The position numbers and the translations under genes are program-made. Below the pieces are notes generated by a model, which saw only the letters and a program-made list of their open reading frames with translations, did not search any database and was not told the DNA's origin. A DNA stretch of 64,000 nucleotides from NCBI GenBank assembly GCA_965119215.1, contig CBCPKK010000034.1:8757-72756 (forward strand), written 5' to 3'. Positions 25,160 to 33,414 of the stretch are shown here, piece by piece (within the stretch, counting starts at the first letter, position 1; the number at the start of each line of letters is the position of its first letter). Source of the DNA: Buttiauxella sp965119215 (lineage in GTDB: Bacteria; Pseudomonadota; Gammaproteobacteria; Enterobacterales; Enterobacteriaceae).

Positions 25160-25745
25160 TTTTCATTGCTTCCAGTAACAGTTTTAGCGCTCGCCCACGG
25201 TGGGAGATGGCGCGTTTTTCGTCGCGAGTCAGTTCTGCGGCGGTTTTGCCTTCGGTTGGGACAAAGAAAATCGGGTCATAGCCAAAGCCGCCAGCACCTG
25301 CGGCTTCGCGGGTAATCTGGCCTTCCCAACTGCCGTGGCACACCAACGGGGTGGGATCTTCCGCATGACGCATATACACCAGCACACAGTGGAAGCGCGC
25401 CTTGCGTTGTTCGTCCGGCACATCTTTCAGTGTAGCCAGCAGCTTTTCCAGATTCTGTTGATCTGAGGCATCAACACCTGCGTAACGTGCAGAGTAAATC
25501 CCCGGCGCGCCGCCCAGCACATCAACCGCCAGACCGGAGTCATCAGCAATGGCTGGCAAACCCGTGACCTGCGCCGCGTGGCGAGCTTTCAGAATGGCAT
25601 TTTCGATAAACGTCAGGCCGGTTTCTTCAGCCGACTCTACGCCTAATTCGGTTTGTGCAACGACATCCAGACCAAAATCGCCTAGTAAATCAGCAAGTTC
25701 ACGCACTTTACCGGCGTTACCGGTTGCGAGGACAACTTTTTGCAT
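25152..25745 (-). CDS. rdgB: RdgB, dITP/XTP pyrophosphatase (Ham1 family)
   Basis: 197 residues from ATG at 25745 (MQKVVLATGNAGKVREL), same as E. coli; the twelve codons further upstream are not needed. Ham1 motifs: TGNAGK for substrate binding, IADDSGL with catalytic acids, FGYDPIF and a late SHRGRAL. It hydrolyses dITP, dHAPTP and XTP to monophosphates, cleaning the nucleotide pool. It is the penultimate gene in a dense operon. Confidence 0.96.
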   Translation of the reverse strand: MQKVVLATGNAGKVRELADLLGDFGLDVVAQTELGVESAEETGLTFIENAILKARHAAQVTGLPAIADDSGLAVDVLGGAPGIYSARYAGVDASDQQNLEKLLATLKDVPDEQRKARFHCVLVYMRHAEDPTPLVCHGSWEGQITREAAGAGGFGYDPIFFVPTEGKTAAELTRDEKRAISHRGRALKLLLEAMKNG

Positions 25746-25773
25746 AATGAGAAAATCCTGTGAAATTCGATAA

Positions 25774-26064
25774 TTAATCAAGCAATGCCGCGACTTCCGT
25801 CGGGATTTGTTGCGGGTTGATAATCTTAACTTGCTTGTGACGACCTAGCTCACCCTTCTCAACCAGCACCTGGCTTTTGGCGACTTTGAACTGTTTAGCC
25901 AGATATTTTACCAGATGGGCGTTGGCTTTTCCGTCTATCGGCGGGGCGGTGATGGCGACTTTTAGCTCGTCGCCATGTAACCCGATAATGCTATCGCGGC
26001 TGGCTTTAGGCTGAATAAACAGCCGTAAAACCAGCCCATCTGCGGTTTGGCTTACTGCACTCAC
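25774..26064 (-). CDS. yggU: YggU, DUF167 family protein
   Basis: 96 residues using GTG at 26064, which gives the exact E. coli length and overlaps the yggT stop in GTGA, a classic coupling arrangement; an ATG 12 bases upstream is the alternative. The DUF167 core shows IQPKASRDSI, TAPPIDGKAN and EKGELGRHKQ. Molecular function is unknown; the family is small and widespread next to yggT. Confidence 0.9.
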   Translation of the reverse strand: MSAVSQTADGLVLRLFIQPKASRDSIIGLHGDELKVAITAPPIDGKANAHLVKYLAKQFKVAKSQVLVEKGELGRHKQVKIINPQQIPTEVAALLD

Positions 26065-26615
26065 AGCAAAAACCAAAGCCCCGGGAATAAATCCATGCCG
26101 AGGTAATTCAGCATATAGAGAATTAAAATCACCACCATGGCGGAAAAATCGATGCCGCCCATGGCCGGAATGATGCGGCGAATAGGTGCCATCATCGGTT
26201 CAGTCAGTTGCATCAGCACGTATTCAATTGGGCTGCGGCCCTGGCTAATCCAGCTCATCAACGAACGGGCAATGATGACCCAGAACACCAGCGTACCGGC
26301 GGACTTTAACAGCGATAACAGGCCAACCAGTAGATTCATTGGGTCAAGCGACAACGCGCCAACCTGAATGAGCAGCAATACCGGATACTTCAGCGTGGTG
26401 AGAATAAACGCCACCAGTAATGAAGAGGTATCAATCGGCCCAATTGAGGGGATTATTCGGCGCAGTGGTCCGACAATCGGTTGGGTGATTTTGACGATAA
26501 ACTGTGCAAAAGGATTGTAAAAATCACAACGTGCCCACTGCATCCAGATGCGAATTAGCAGCACCATCACATACAGTTCAATCAGCGTTTTGACCAGGAA
26601 AGTCAACGTCAGCAT
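26061..26615 (-). CDS. yggT: YggT family inner-membrane protein
   Basis: 184 residues from ATG at 26615 (MLTLTFLVKTLIELY), with GAGGA five to six bases before it; E. coli YggT is 188. Two tandem YGGT repeats, each with a membrane segment and the motif PIVGPLRRIIP / PMMAPIRRIIPAMGGIDFS. The middle segment differs clearly from E. coli. A role in osmotic or ion homeostasis has been proposed for the family; the biochemistry is unknown. It lies in the operon with yggS upstream. Confidence 0.92.
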   Translation of the reverse strand: MLTLTFLVKTLIELYVMVLLIRIWMQWARCDFYNPFAQFIVKITQPIVGPLRRIIPSIGPIDTSSLLVAFILTTLKYPVLLLIQVGALSLDPMNLLVGLLSLLKSAGTLVFWVIIARSLMSWISQGRSPIEYVLMQLTEPMMAPIRRIIPAMGGIDFSAMVVILILYMLNYLGMDLFPGLWFLL

Positions 26616-26637
26616 GGCGTTCCTCAAAATTTAATGA

Positions 26638-27342
26638 TTAACGAGCGGAGTAATCCCGCGCGCCGAAAATAGCGGTTCCAATGCGCACCATGGTGCTGCC
26701 TGCAGCAATCGCGGCGTCCATGTCATCGGTCATGCCCAGGGACAACGTATCAACCGTTGCATAGCGTTTTTTGAGCGATTCGAAAGCTGCTGCCATTTTC
26801 TGGCAAACCGCTAACTGATGCTCGTAATCAGGTTCGGGGGCAGGAATTGCCATCAAACCTCGTAATACCAAACCCGGCAGAACTGCAACATCTGCCGCAA
26901 GCGCTTCAAGCTCACTCAGGGCAATGCCGGATTTGCTTTGTTCATCACTGATATTTATTTGAATCAGTACGTTAAGCGGGGGTAGCTCAGCTGGACGCTG
27001 TTCGCTTAAACGGCTCGCAATACGCAAACGATCGACGGTGTGGCACCAGTCAAAATGCTCTGCAACCAGGCGACTTTTGTTCGACTGCAATGGGCCAATA
27101 AAGTGCCATTCCAGCTGTTCTTCGCCGTTTTCGGCAAAGTAACGAATTTTGTCCACGCCTTCCTGCACGTAATTTTCACCGAAAGCTCGCTGCCCGGCAG
27201 CAATCGCTTCTGCGAGGGCGCTCGCAGGCTTAGTTTTGCTAACTGCAAGCAAAGTAACTTCTTCTGGAGCACGGCCGCTGCGTTCAGAAGCCGCCAATAT
27301 TTTGTGCTGAACCTGTGCCAGATTGTGCGCTATCTCGTTCAT
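26638..27342 (-). CDS. yggS: YggS, PLP-binding homeostasis protein (PLPBP)
   Basis: 234 residues, as in E. coli. Alanine racemase-like TIM barrel without the second domain; PLP lysine K36 in VSKTKP, and the phosphate-binding C-terminal region GMTDDMDAAIAAGSTMVRIG. It binds and buffers pyridoxal phosphate and affects amino-acid metabolism. First gene of the yggS-yggT-yggU-rdgB-hemW operon; divergent from yggR with only 14 bp between starts, so the promoters must overlap coding ends. Confidence 0.95.
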   Translation of the reverse strand: MNEIAHNLAQVQHKILAASERSGRAPEEVTLLAVSKTKPASALAEAIAAGQRAFGENYVQEGVDKIRYFAENGEEQLEWHFIGPLQSNKSRLVAEHFDWCHTVDRLRIASRLSEQRPAELPPLNVLIQINISDEQSKSGIALSELEALAADVAVLPGLVLRGLMAIPAPEPDYEHQLAVCQKMAAAFESLKKRYATVDTLSLGMTDDMDAAIAAGSTMVRIGTAIFGARDYSAR

Positions 27343-27356
27343 AGGTTGGAAGTGAT

Positions 27357-28376
27357 ATGGATATCGAAGAAATTGTGGCCCTTAGTGTAAAGCATAACGC
27401 CTCTGATCTACACCTGTGCGCGCAGCTTCCTGCTCGCTGGCGCAGGCAAGGGCGGCTTGAGCCTCTACCGGAAAGCGCACCCACACCAGAAACATTGTTA
27501 GACGCCTGGATCTCCAACGAGCAACGAGCACAGTTGGAAGCGGCGGGGCAGTTAGACTTTGCTATTACTCTCAGAGAAGGCGTGCGGCTGCGTGCCAATG
27601 CTTTTCGGCAGCGGCAAGGATATTCAATCGCCTTACGGTTGCTGGCTTCTGATTGCCCAAAACTCGAGGCGTTAAGCGTTCCCGCGATCCTTCCTGAATT
27701 ACTGGCATCCCACGACGGCCTGATTCTGGTGACCGGTGCCACCGGCAGCGGCAAATCGACCACGCTTGCGGCGATGGTGGATCATCTCAATCATCAACTC
27801 GACGGGCATATTCTCACCCTGGAAGATCCTATTGAGTTTGTTCATCACTCGAAACGCTGTTTGATTCAACAGCGTGAACCTGGCGAGCATTGCGGTTCTT
27901 TTGCCGCAGGTTTACGTGCGGCATTACGTGAAGATCCGGACGTGATCTTGCTGGGTGAATTACGTGACAGCGAAACCATACGCCTTGCGCTTACTGCCGC
28001 AGAAACAGGGCATCTGGTCCTGGCGACACTCCATACGCGCGGTGCGGCACAGGCGGTGGAACGGCTGGTGGATGTCTTTCCGGCAGAAGAAAAAAATAGG
28101 GTGCGCAGCCAACTGGCAGGCAGCTTAAAAGCGGTACTGGCACAGAAATTACTGCCAGACAAAAACGGTGGAAGGGTTGCCCTGTATGAGTTGCTGGTAA
28201 ATACACCCGCCGTGGCGAGCCTTATACGGGAAGGGAAAACACATCAGCTTCCAGGGTTGATACAAACCGGGCAGCAGCATGGCATGCAGAGTTTTGCGCA
28301 GAGTGAGGCGGCGCTACGGGCGGAGGGAAGGCTTGGTGTGCGGGACGAAGCAGAACGCACTGCGTTTTCTATTTAA
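27357..28376 (+). CDS. yggR: YggR, PilT/GspE-like ATPase
   Basis: 339 residues (E. coli 326). Type II/IV secretion ATPase family: Walker A GATGSGKST at 127-135, Asp box EDPIEFVH, Walker B ILLGELRDSETI and His box TGHLVLATLHT. It closely resembles PilT retraction ATPases, but no pilus genes lie nearby. Function in enterics is undefined. It is divergent from yggS. Confidence 0.92.
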   Translation: MDIEEIVALSVKHNASDLHLCAQLPARWRRQGRLEPLPESAPTPETLLDAWISNEQRAQLEAAGQLDFAITLREGVRLRANAFRQRQGYSIALRLLASDCPKLEALSVPAILPELLASHDGLILVTGATGSGKSTTLAAMVDHLNHQLDGHILTLEDPIEFVHHSKRCLIQQREPGEHCGSFAAGLRAALREDPDVILLGELRDSETIRLALTAAETGHLVLATLHTRGAAQAVERLVDVFPAEEKNRVRSQLAGSLKAVLAQKLLPDKNGGRVALYELLVNTPAVASLIREGKTHQLPGLIQTGQQHGMQSFAQSEAALRAEGRLGVRDEAERTAFSI

Positions 28377-28454
28377 AAGGACGAATCTGGATGATTAATA
28401 TTATTGCTATCGTGTGTTTGTGTGTGTATTGTTTGATTCGTTCAGGAGAACGCG

Positions 28455-28637
28455 ATGAAATCTTCTGATCTGATCAAAGAACTGAAGGCCGCAGGATGCG
28501 AACCCGCCAGAAACACGGGAGGTAGCCACTGGATATGGTGGTCGCCAAATACAGGGAATACTTTCCCGATTCCACATCCGAAAAAAGATTTACCCATCAG
28601 TACTGTCAGATTTATTCGTAAACTTGCGGGGATTTAG
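28455..28637 (+). CDS. hicA: HicA toxin (mRNA interferase)
   Basis: 60 residues; starts MKSSDLIKELKAAGC and carries the HicA core GGSHWIWW with catalytic-type His25 and the signature PHPKKDLP. Shine-Dalgarno CAGGAGA lies just upstream. HicA is a double-stranded-RNA-binding-domain ribonuclease that cleaves mRNA. It precedes hicB by 23 bp. The pair is inserted between yggR and ruvX, adjacent genes in K-12. Confidence 0.9.
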   Translation: MKSSDLIKELKAAGCEPARNTGGSHWIWWSPNTGNTFPIPHPKKDLPISTVRFIRKLAGI

Positions 28638-28660
28638 TCCCGCGATCACGGAGGTAACTC

Positions 28661-29104
28661 ATGTTTTTTTCTGTTGGTGTGGAAATGCCTGCAAATGACA
28701 ATGAAGCGTATGGTCTGGTTGTGCCAGCGCTATGCAACGATGCGTTTGGTTGCGTCTCAGCGGCGGATAATCAAGACGAAATTGCCGTAACTGTGCGCGA
28801 GGTGATTTTACTCATTGCCGATATGATGGTGAAGAGTGGCGTAGATATCACTCGTTTGAAAGATGCCGGGCCTTTTGTTTATGCCGCACATCCTGACTAT
28901 GCCCACTGTAATCAATGGTTGCTGGTGGATGTCGATTTATCGGCGCTTGAGGGTAAGCAGCAGCGGATAAATATTTCGCTTCCAGATGTGCTTTTGGAAC
29001 GTATTGATAACCGTGTGCAGCAGCCAGCGTCAGGTTACCGCGATCGCAGCCATTTTCTGGCAGTGGCCGCGCGGCATGAGCTGACGGAAGATAATAAAAA
29101 ATAG
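28661..29104 (+). CDS. hicB: HicB antitoxin with C-terminal ribbon-helix-helix
   Basis: 147 residues. N-terminal partial RNase H-like HicB fold (FFSVGVEMPANDNEAYGLVVPAL in part; the repeated alternation typical of HicB) and a C-terminal ribbon-helix-helix segment (INISLPDVLLERIDNRV through YRDRSHFLAVAARHEL, about 100-140). It should neutralise HicA and repress the operon. Strong GGAGG ribosome-binding site ten bases before ATG. It converges on ruvX. Confidence 0.88.
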   Translation: MFFSVGVEMPANDNEAYGLVVPALCNDAFGCVSAADNQDEIAVTVREVILLIADMMVKSGVDITRLKDAGPFVYAAHPDYAHCNQWLLVDVDLSALEGKQQRINISLPDVLLERIDNRVQQPASGYRDRSHFLAVAARHELTEDNKK

Positions 29105-29110
29105 CGAGCG

Positions 29111-29137
29111 GGCGGATAAGCAAGGCAATCCGCCTTT
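29111..29137. terminator. Weak hairpin between hicB and ruvX
   Basis: Stem GGCGGAT (29111-29117) with ATCCGCC (29128-29134) around a ten-base loop, followed by only three T residues. It separates two convergent genes but is a poor intrinsic terminator. Confidence 0.35.
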
Positions 29138-29147
29138 GAGGCAAAAA

Positions 29148-29567
29148 TCAGGGATTATAGTCAAACCAGCTTTCAAGAATTATCACGGCTGAGGCTGAGT
29201 CAATACTGCCTTTGTTCAGGGCGCGGAAACCGCCGTGCTCAAACAATCCTGCGCGTGCTTCAACGGTGCTGAGTCGCTCATCCTGCAAAGAAACTTTGAC
29301 ACCAAAACGGCCATGTATGCGGTTAGCAAATTTACGGGCGCGGATGGTGAGCGGTTGTTCTGTGCCATCCATATTCAGTGGCAGACCAACGATGACTTCA
29401 TCAGGTTGCCACTCTTTCAGGAGTTTCTCGATGATGTTCCAGTCGGGCGTTCCATCTTGCGCTTTAATCGCGGTTAATGGGCGTGCGGTACCGGTAATGC
29501 GTTGGCCAATGGCGACACCAATACTTTTGGTACCGAAATCAAAGGCTAACAATGTTCCACTGCTCAT
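29148..29567 (-). CDS. ruvX: RuvX (YqgF), 16S rRNA processing nuclease / Holliday-junction resolvase-like
   Basis: 139 residues from ATG at 29567, which shares its A with the yqgE stop TGA. RNase H-like fold with the acidic residues in AFDFGTKSIG, VGLPLNMDG, DERLSTVEA and DSASAVIILE. E. coli YqgF is needed for 16S rRNA 5'-end maturation; the resolvase role is by fold. It is last in the gshB-yqgE-ruvX cluster. Confidence 0.95.
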   Translation of the reverse strand: MSSGTLLAFDFGTKSIGVAIGQRITGTARPLTAIKAQDGTPDWNIIEKLLKEWQPDEVIVGLPLNMDGTEQPLTIRARKFANRIHGRFGVKVSLQDERLSTVEARAGLFEHGGFRALNKGSIDSASAVIILESWFDYNP

Positions 29568-30130
29568 CAAGCGTGCCCCGCTTCACTTGGCATATTGTAG
29601 ATATCTATGCCGATTAATTTCGCGGCTTCACGCCAGCGTTCAGAAATTGGGGTATGGAAAAGAATAGAGGCATCGGCTGGTGCGGTTAACCAGGCGTTGT
29701 CCAAAATCTCTTGCTCCAGCTGCCCTTTTTCCCAGGAGGAGTAACCGAGCGCGACAATTACATCTGCTGGTTGCTTTGCGGTGCCGATGGTTTCGAGCAC
29801 ATCGCGGGAAGTGGTGAGCACTGTGCTATCAGCGATGCGGATGCTTGATGTAAAACAGTCTGGTGGTGAATGCAAAATAAAACCACGGTCTTCTGCCAAT
29901 GGGCCGCCAATAAAAACAGGTTTATCAAGACGAATGGCTGGGTCACGTGGCTCTGGTTCGATTTTTAGTTTTTCCAGAACGCTGTCAACCTGAAGGTTTT
30001 CAAGGGGTTTATTAATGATTATCCCCATTGCGCCTTCGTCGTTGTATTCACAGATATAAACGACAGCACGCTTAAACAGAGGGTCCTGGAGCGCCGGCAT
30101 GGCAATTAGAAAGTGATTCTGTAAATTCAT
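29567..30130 (-). CDS. yqgE: YqgE/AlgH family protein
   Basis: 187 residues from ATG at 30130 (MNLQNHFLIAMPALQDP), the E. coli length. Conserved MGIIINKPLENL, GGPLAEDRGFILH and GYSSWEKGQLEQE motifs of the DUF179/AlgH family. Function is unknown; the family is nearly always beside yqgF. Its stop overlaps the ruvX start by one base. Confidence 0.94.
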   Translation of the reverse strand: MNLQNHFLIAMPALQDPLFKRAVVYICEYNDEGAMGIIINKPLENLQVDSVLEKLKIEPEPRDPAIRLDKPVFIGGPLAEDRGFILHSPPDCFTSSIRIADSTVLTTSRDVLETIGTAKQPADVIVALGYSSWEKGQLEQEILDNAWLTAPADASILFHTPISERWREAAKLIGIDIYNMPSEAGHA

Positions 30131-30227
30131 TGTCAGAGGTTTGGGTTCCGGTTGAAAAAGCGGCATTGGATGTGCGAAGAATAGTCAGCTTATCACTATT
30201 GAGCGGGACGAGTCCCGCTCACCAGGA

Positions 30228-31175
30228 TTATTTGGCCAGACGATTTTCAATAGCGTCAAACAACATACCGGTGATAGATACCGGGAATTCGGCTTCGATT
30301 TCGCGGATACAGGTAGGGCTGGTGACGTTAATCTCGGTCAGGCGGTCGCCGATAATATCCAGGCCAACAAAAATAAGTCCTTTCGCTTTAAGCGTTGGGC
30401 CAACGCGGCGGGCAATTTCCCAGTCGCTTTCTGTCAGTGGGCGCGGTTCGCCACGGCCACCGGCAGCCAGGTTGCCACGGGTTTCGCCGCCTTGCGGAAT
30501 TCGTGCCAGGCAGTACGGTACAGGTTCGCCATCGACCACCAGAACCCGTTTGTCACCATCGACAATCGCAGGCAGGTAGTTTTGCGCCATGCAGTAACGG
30601 TTCCCAAGTTCAGTCAACGTTTCAGCAATGACGCCGATATTCGGGTCGCCTTCTTTAACGCGGAAGATTGAGGCGCCACCCATACCATCTAACGGTTTGA
30701 GGATAATGTCGCCATGCTTTTGCCAGAACGCTTTAAGCTGCGCTTTATTACGTGTTACCAGCGTTTCAGGAGTCAAATCTGCAAACCAGGCGGTGAACAG
30801 CTTTTCGTTACAGTCGCGCAGGCTTTGCGGTTTGTTAACGATCAGCGTGCCTTGCTCTTCTGCGCGCTCAAGAATATAGGTCGCGTAGATAAATTCGGTA
30901 TCAAACGGCGGATCTTTACGCATCAAGATAACGTCGAGATCGGCAAGCTGGATATCTTGCTCGCTACCAAATTCGTACCATTTATCGTAGTTCTGCTCGA
31001 CCGTCACCAGACGGGTGCGTGCGTGCGCTTCACCGTTGATCAAATACAGATCTGCCATTTCCATATAGTGCAGTTCGTAACCACGGCGCTGAGCTTCCAG
31101 CAGCATGGCAAAACTGGAGTCTTTCTTGATGTTAATGTTTGCGATGGGGTCCATCACGATGCCGAGCTTGATCAT
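30228..31175 (-). CDS. gshB: Glutathione synthetase
   Basis: 315 residues from ATG at 31175 (MIKLGIVMDPIANINIKKDSS in part), with AAAGGAG before it; E. coli has 316. ATP-grasp fold with LKPLDGMGGASIFRV and the glycine-rich loop IPQGGETRGNLAAGGRGEP. It ligates glycine to gamma-glutamylcysteine. It lies 10 bp downstream of rsmE. Confidence 0.98.
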   Translation of the reverse strand: MIKLGIVMDPIANINIKKDSSFAMLLEAQRRGYELHYMEMADLYLINGEAHARTRLVTVEQNYDKWYEFGSEQDIQLADLDVILMRKDPPFDTEFIYATYILERAEEQGTLIVNKPQSLRDCNEKLFTAWFADLTPETLVTRNKAQLKAFWQKHGDIILKPLDGMGGASIFRVKEGDPNIGVIAETLTELGNRYCMAQNYLPAIVDGDKRVLVVDGEPVPYCLARIPQGGETRGNLAAGGRGEPRPLTESDWEIARRVGPTLKAKGLIFVGLDIIGDRLTEINVTSPTCIREIEAEFPVSITGMLFDAIENRLAK

Positions 31176-31185
31176 TTTTTCTCCT

Positions 31186-31917
31186 TTAGCCCAGATCGCC
31201 AAATCGCACTTGTAGCGCGGTAATGGCGGTGAGCGCGGTAGTCTCAGTACGCAGAACGCGAGGTCCCAACAGAATATCAGTAAACAGATGGTGCGCGGTC
31301 ATGGCAATTTCATCAGCCGTTAAACCGCCTTCAGGGCCAATCAGCAGGCGTACACGTTCAACAGGTTGCGGCAAAGTGTTGATACTGGCGCTGGCGCGAG
31401 GATGCAGATTCAGCTTTAAACTGTCATCAGCCTCTGCACACCAGTCTTCGAGAGCCATTGCCGGGCGAACTTCCGGCACGGTATTGCGACCGCATTGTTC
31501 ACAGGCCGCAATAGCAATTTTCTGCCACTGCGAGAGCTTCTTATTCAGGCGCTCGGCATCCAGTTTTACGCCACAGCGTTCAGAAAACAAAGGGGTAATC
31601 ACATTCACGCCCAGTTCGACGGCTTTCTGAATAGTGAACTCCATTTTCTCACCGCGAGACATCACCTGGCCAAGGTGCAGGTGCAATGGGGATTCACGGT
31701 CATCAATGTTTGCCGCAAGAATTTTTACGCGCACGCTTTTCTTATCGGCCTGCACGATTTCCGCGTCGAAAACCTGATTGCTGCCGTCAAACAGTTGCAG
31801 CGCGTGGCCTGCACCCATGCGCAGTACGCGGCCCACATGGTTAGCGGCATCTTCACAAAGTGCTACATCCTGGCCGATGGTGAGTAATTCTGGGTGATGA
31901 ATGCGGGGGATACGCAT
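31186..31917 (-). CDS. rsmE: RsmE, 16S rRNA m3U1498 methyltransferase
   Basis: 243 residues, as in E. coli. N-terminal PUA-like domain and C-terminal SPOUT knot with LLIGPEGGLTADEI and LGPRVLRTETTALTAI, the SAM-binding loops. It methylates U1498 of 16S rRNA. It is co-oriented with gshB and endA. Confidence 0.97.
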   Translation of the reverse strand: MRIPRIHHPELLTIGQDVALCEDAANHVGRVLRMGAGHALQLFDGSNQVFDAEIVQADKKSVRVKILAANIDDRESPLHLHLGQVMSRGEKMEFTIQKAVELGVNVITPLFSERCGVKLDAERLNKKLSQWQKIAIAACEQCGRNTVPEVRPAMALEDWCAEADDSLKLNLHPRASASINTLPQPVERVRLLIGPEGGLTADEIAMTAHHLFTDILLGPRVLRTETTALTAITALQVRFGDLG

Positions 31918-31950
31918 GAAAATTAGAGTCCAGTTCTGAAGGCTGGTGTT

Positions 31951-31974
31951 TCCCTGCGCTTTGAAGCGCAGGGA
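31951..31974. repeat. Perfect short palindrome between endA and rsmE
   Basis: TCCCTGCGCTT (31951-31961) pairs exactly with AAGCGCAGGGA (31964-31974). No T-run follows on the transcribed strand, so it is more likely an mRNA hairpin or processing signal than a terminator. Confidence 0.6.
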
Positions 31975-32015
31975 TTAAAAGCAGCACTGTGTTAAACAAT
32001 TCCCGCTAGTGTAGG

Positions 32016-32723
32016 TTAGCTGTTTTGTGCCTGGCAAGCCCGTAGCACGTATGGGTTATGATTGCCCTGAAGTTTGGCAATGCGCTCGTCGCGTTCGCAC
32101 TCCCAGGTTGTAACCGGATATTGTTTATTCCATGCCTCAAACAGCTGAGTTTGCTGGCGAGAAAGGTTGAGCTGGTATTGGTCACGCATATAGAAGTAGG
32201 TGCGGGCGATAGCACCACGCGCACGCGCTGGCGGCTCGGCAACTTTTTCTTTGAAATCCACTTTCATTGCACATTGGCCGTACTGGCCTTCGCCGCCATT
32301 CCACTGGCTGTACATGAAGTTGTTACGGTCAGCATTCACTTCACCTACCGCAGGTTGCAGGTTGTGCATATCGCTTTCCATTTTGCGATATTCAGGATCT
32401 TTAGCGCAGTTTTTCCGGCCGCCATCTTGCCAGCACTGGCGCTGATGACCGAATTGCCAGGCCGGGACGACATGTTCCCATTCAATGCGTGTTGCACGGT
32501 TTTCATTTTTACGGACTTTGTAGCCGCAGGACTCAAGATCAGGAACCCCTTTTTTGCCTTCCCAATTTATTTTGCATCCGCAATAGAAGTCACCAGGAGC
32601 ATCGGCGTTCACCTTCACGCCAGCGGCTTTAGCCTGAGAGAAATTGTTGATACCCGCGCTTAATGCAGAAAAAGAGGACAGAGCTGCAACAACTGCAACA
32701 GCCAAAAGATATTTGCGAGACAT
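32016..32723 (-). CDS. endA: Endonuclease I, periplasmic
   Basis: 235 residues, identical in length to E. coli EndA. Signal peptide of about 22 residues (MSRKYLLAVAVVAALSSFSA in part). The beta-beta-alpha metal core shows IEWEHVVPAWQFG with the catalytic histidine and VGEVNADRNNFMYSQW. Several cysteines (CGCKINW, QCWQDGGRKNCAKD) fit periplasmic disulphides. It makes double-strand breaks in DNA. Confidence 0.97.
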   Translation of the reverse strand: MSRKYLLAVAVVAALSSFSALSAGINNFSQAKAAGVKVNADAPGDFYCGCKINWEGKKGVPDLESCGYKVRKNENRATRIEWEHVVPAWQFGHQRQCWQDGGRKNCAKDPEYRKMESDMHNLQPAVGEVNADRNNFMYSQWNGGEGQYGQCAMKVDFKEKVAEPPARARGAIARTYFYMRDQYQLNLSRQQTQLFEAWNKQYPVTTWECERDERIAKLQGNHNPYVLRACQAQNS

Positions 32724-32815
32724 TTCCAGAATCCTTACTAAAACATGCCCGCACCCTACTTGAAGCGTTATTGGGATTCAATAAGCTAAATCAGGAAACT
32801 TTCAGATTAATATTT

Positions 32816-33331
32816 TTAATTACAGGGAGTTGTAGCGTCGGGTTTTAGCAAGTCGCCACAACGCACGCAGCGATATTCTGCTTCGCCTCGAACCACTCGA
32901 TTATGGCGGCGAACGGTGAGTTGATGCAGTTGGCAACGGCAGCTATAGGGGAAGGTATTTTTGCGCACGGATTGCACTTCAAACTGATGGGTACGGCGGG
33001 CGGGAACGCCGAGCACGGTTTCCATCATCCACTTCCACTCTTTACCGTGAGGGGCTACGCGGCCAAAGTGTTTCCAGACCAACAAATGCGCCAGTTCATG
33101 CGGTACAACCTCGTCTATAAAGGTCTGCTGATTTTCCATTAACAACACGGGGTTGAGGCGAATTTCGTAGCTGTCCATCCACGCCGTACCCGCAGCCGTG
33201 CCACGCTGTTGATACACCAGCTTCGGTTCCGGATAGTTACGGCCTAAGTGCAGATTTGCCTGCTGGAGTTTTTCCCGCAGGCAGCGCATAACGGCCTGTT
33301 GGATAGCGATAGAGAGTCTTGGGGATTTCAT
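32816..33331 (-). CDS. sprT: SprT, zinc-metalloprotease-like protein
   Basis: 171 residues (E. coli 165). HELAH at 78-82 is the zinc-binding motif of the SprT domain, followed by the third ligand region VAPHGKEWKWMM. A C-terminal zinc ribbon (SCRC near 130, then RCVRCG) is present. Function in bacteria is not defined; eukaryotic relatives act in DNA-protein crosslink repair. Six extra C-terminal residues relative to E. coli. Confidence 0.94.
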   Translation of the reverse strand: MKSPRLSIAIQQAVMRCLREKLQQANLHLGRNYPEPKLVYQQRGTAAGTAWMDSYEIRLNPVLLMENQQTFIDEVVPHELAHLLVWKHFGRVAPHGKEWKWMMETVLGVPARRTHQFEVQSVRKNTFPYSCRCQLHQLTVRRHNRVVRGEAEYRCVRCGDLLKPDATTPCN

Positions 33332-33365
33332 AACGGCAGAGAATAGTGCCAGGCGGAGCAGGGTG

Positions 33366-33395
33366 CAAGCCCCTCTCTGTTGGGAGAAGGGCTTG
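33366..33395 (-). repeat. Hairpin downstream of galP
   Basis: CAAGCCC (33366-33372) pairs with GGGCTTG (33389-33395), with an imperfect inner stem. It lies 19 bp after the galP stop and before sprT. There is no T-run, so termination is uncertain. Confidence 0.5.
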
Positions 33396-33414
33396 TGGTT
33401 CTTACTAGTAATAC

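Noticed and set aside
27357..28376. YggR as part of a type IV pilus or secretion locus
   Set aside because: The ATPase is PilT-like, but no pilin, platform or secretin gene lies in the window; its neighbours match the ordinary K-12 context.
31951..31974. Terminator for endA
   Set aside because: Perfect palindrome but no T-run after it on the transcribed strand; listed only as a repeat.
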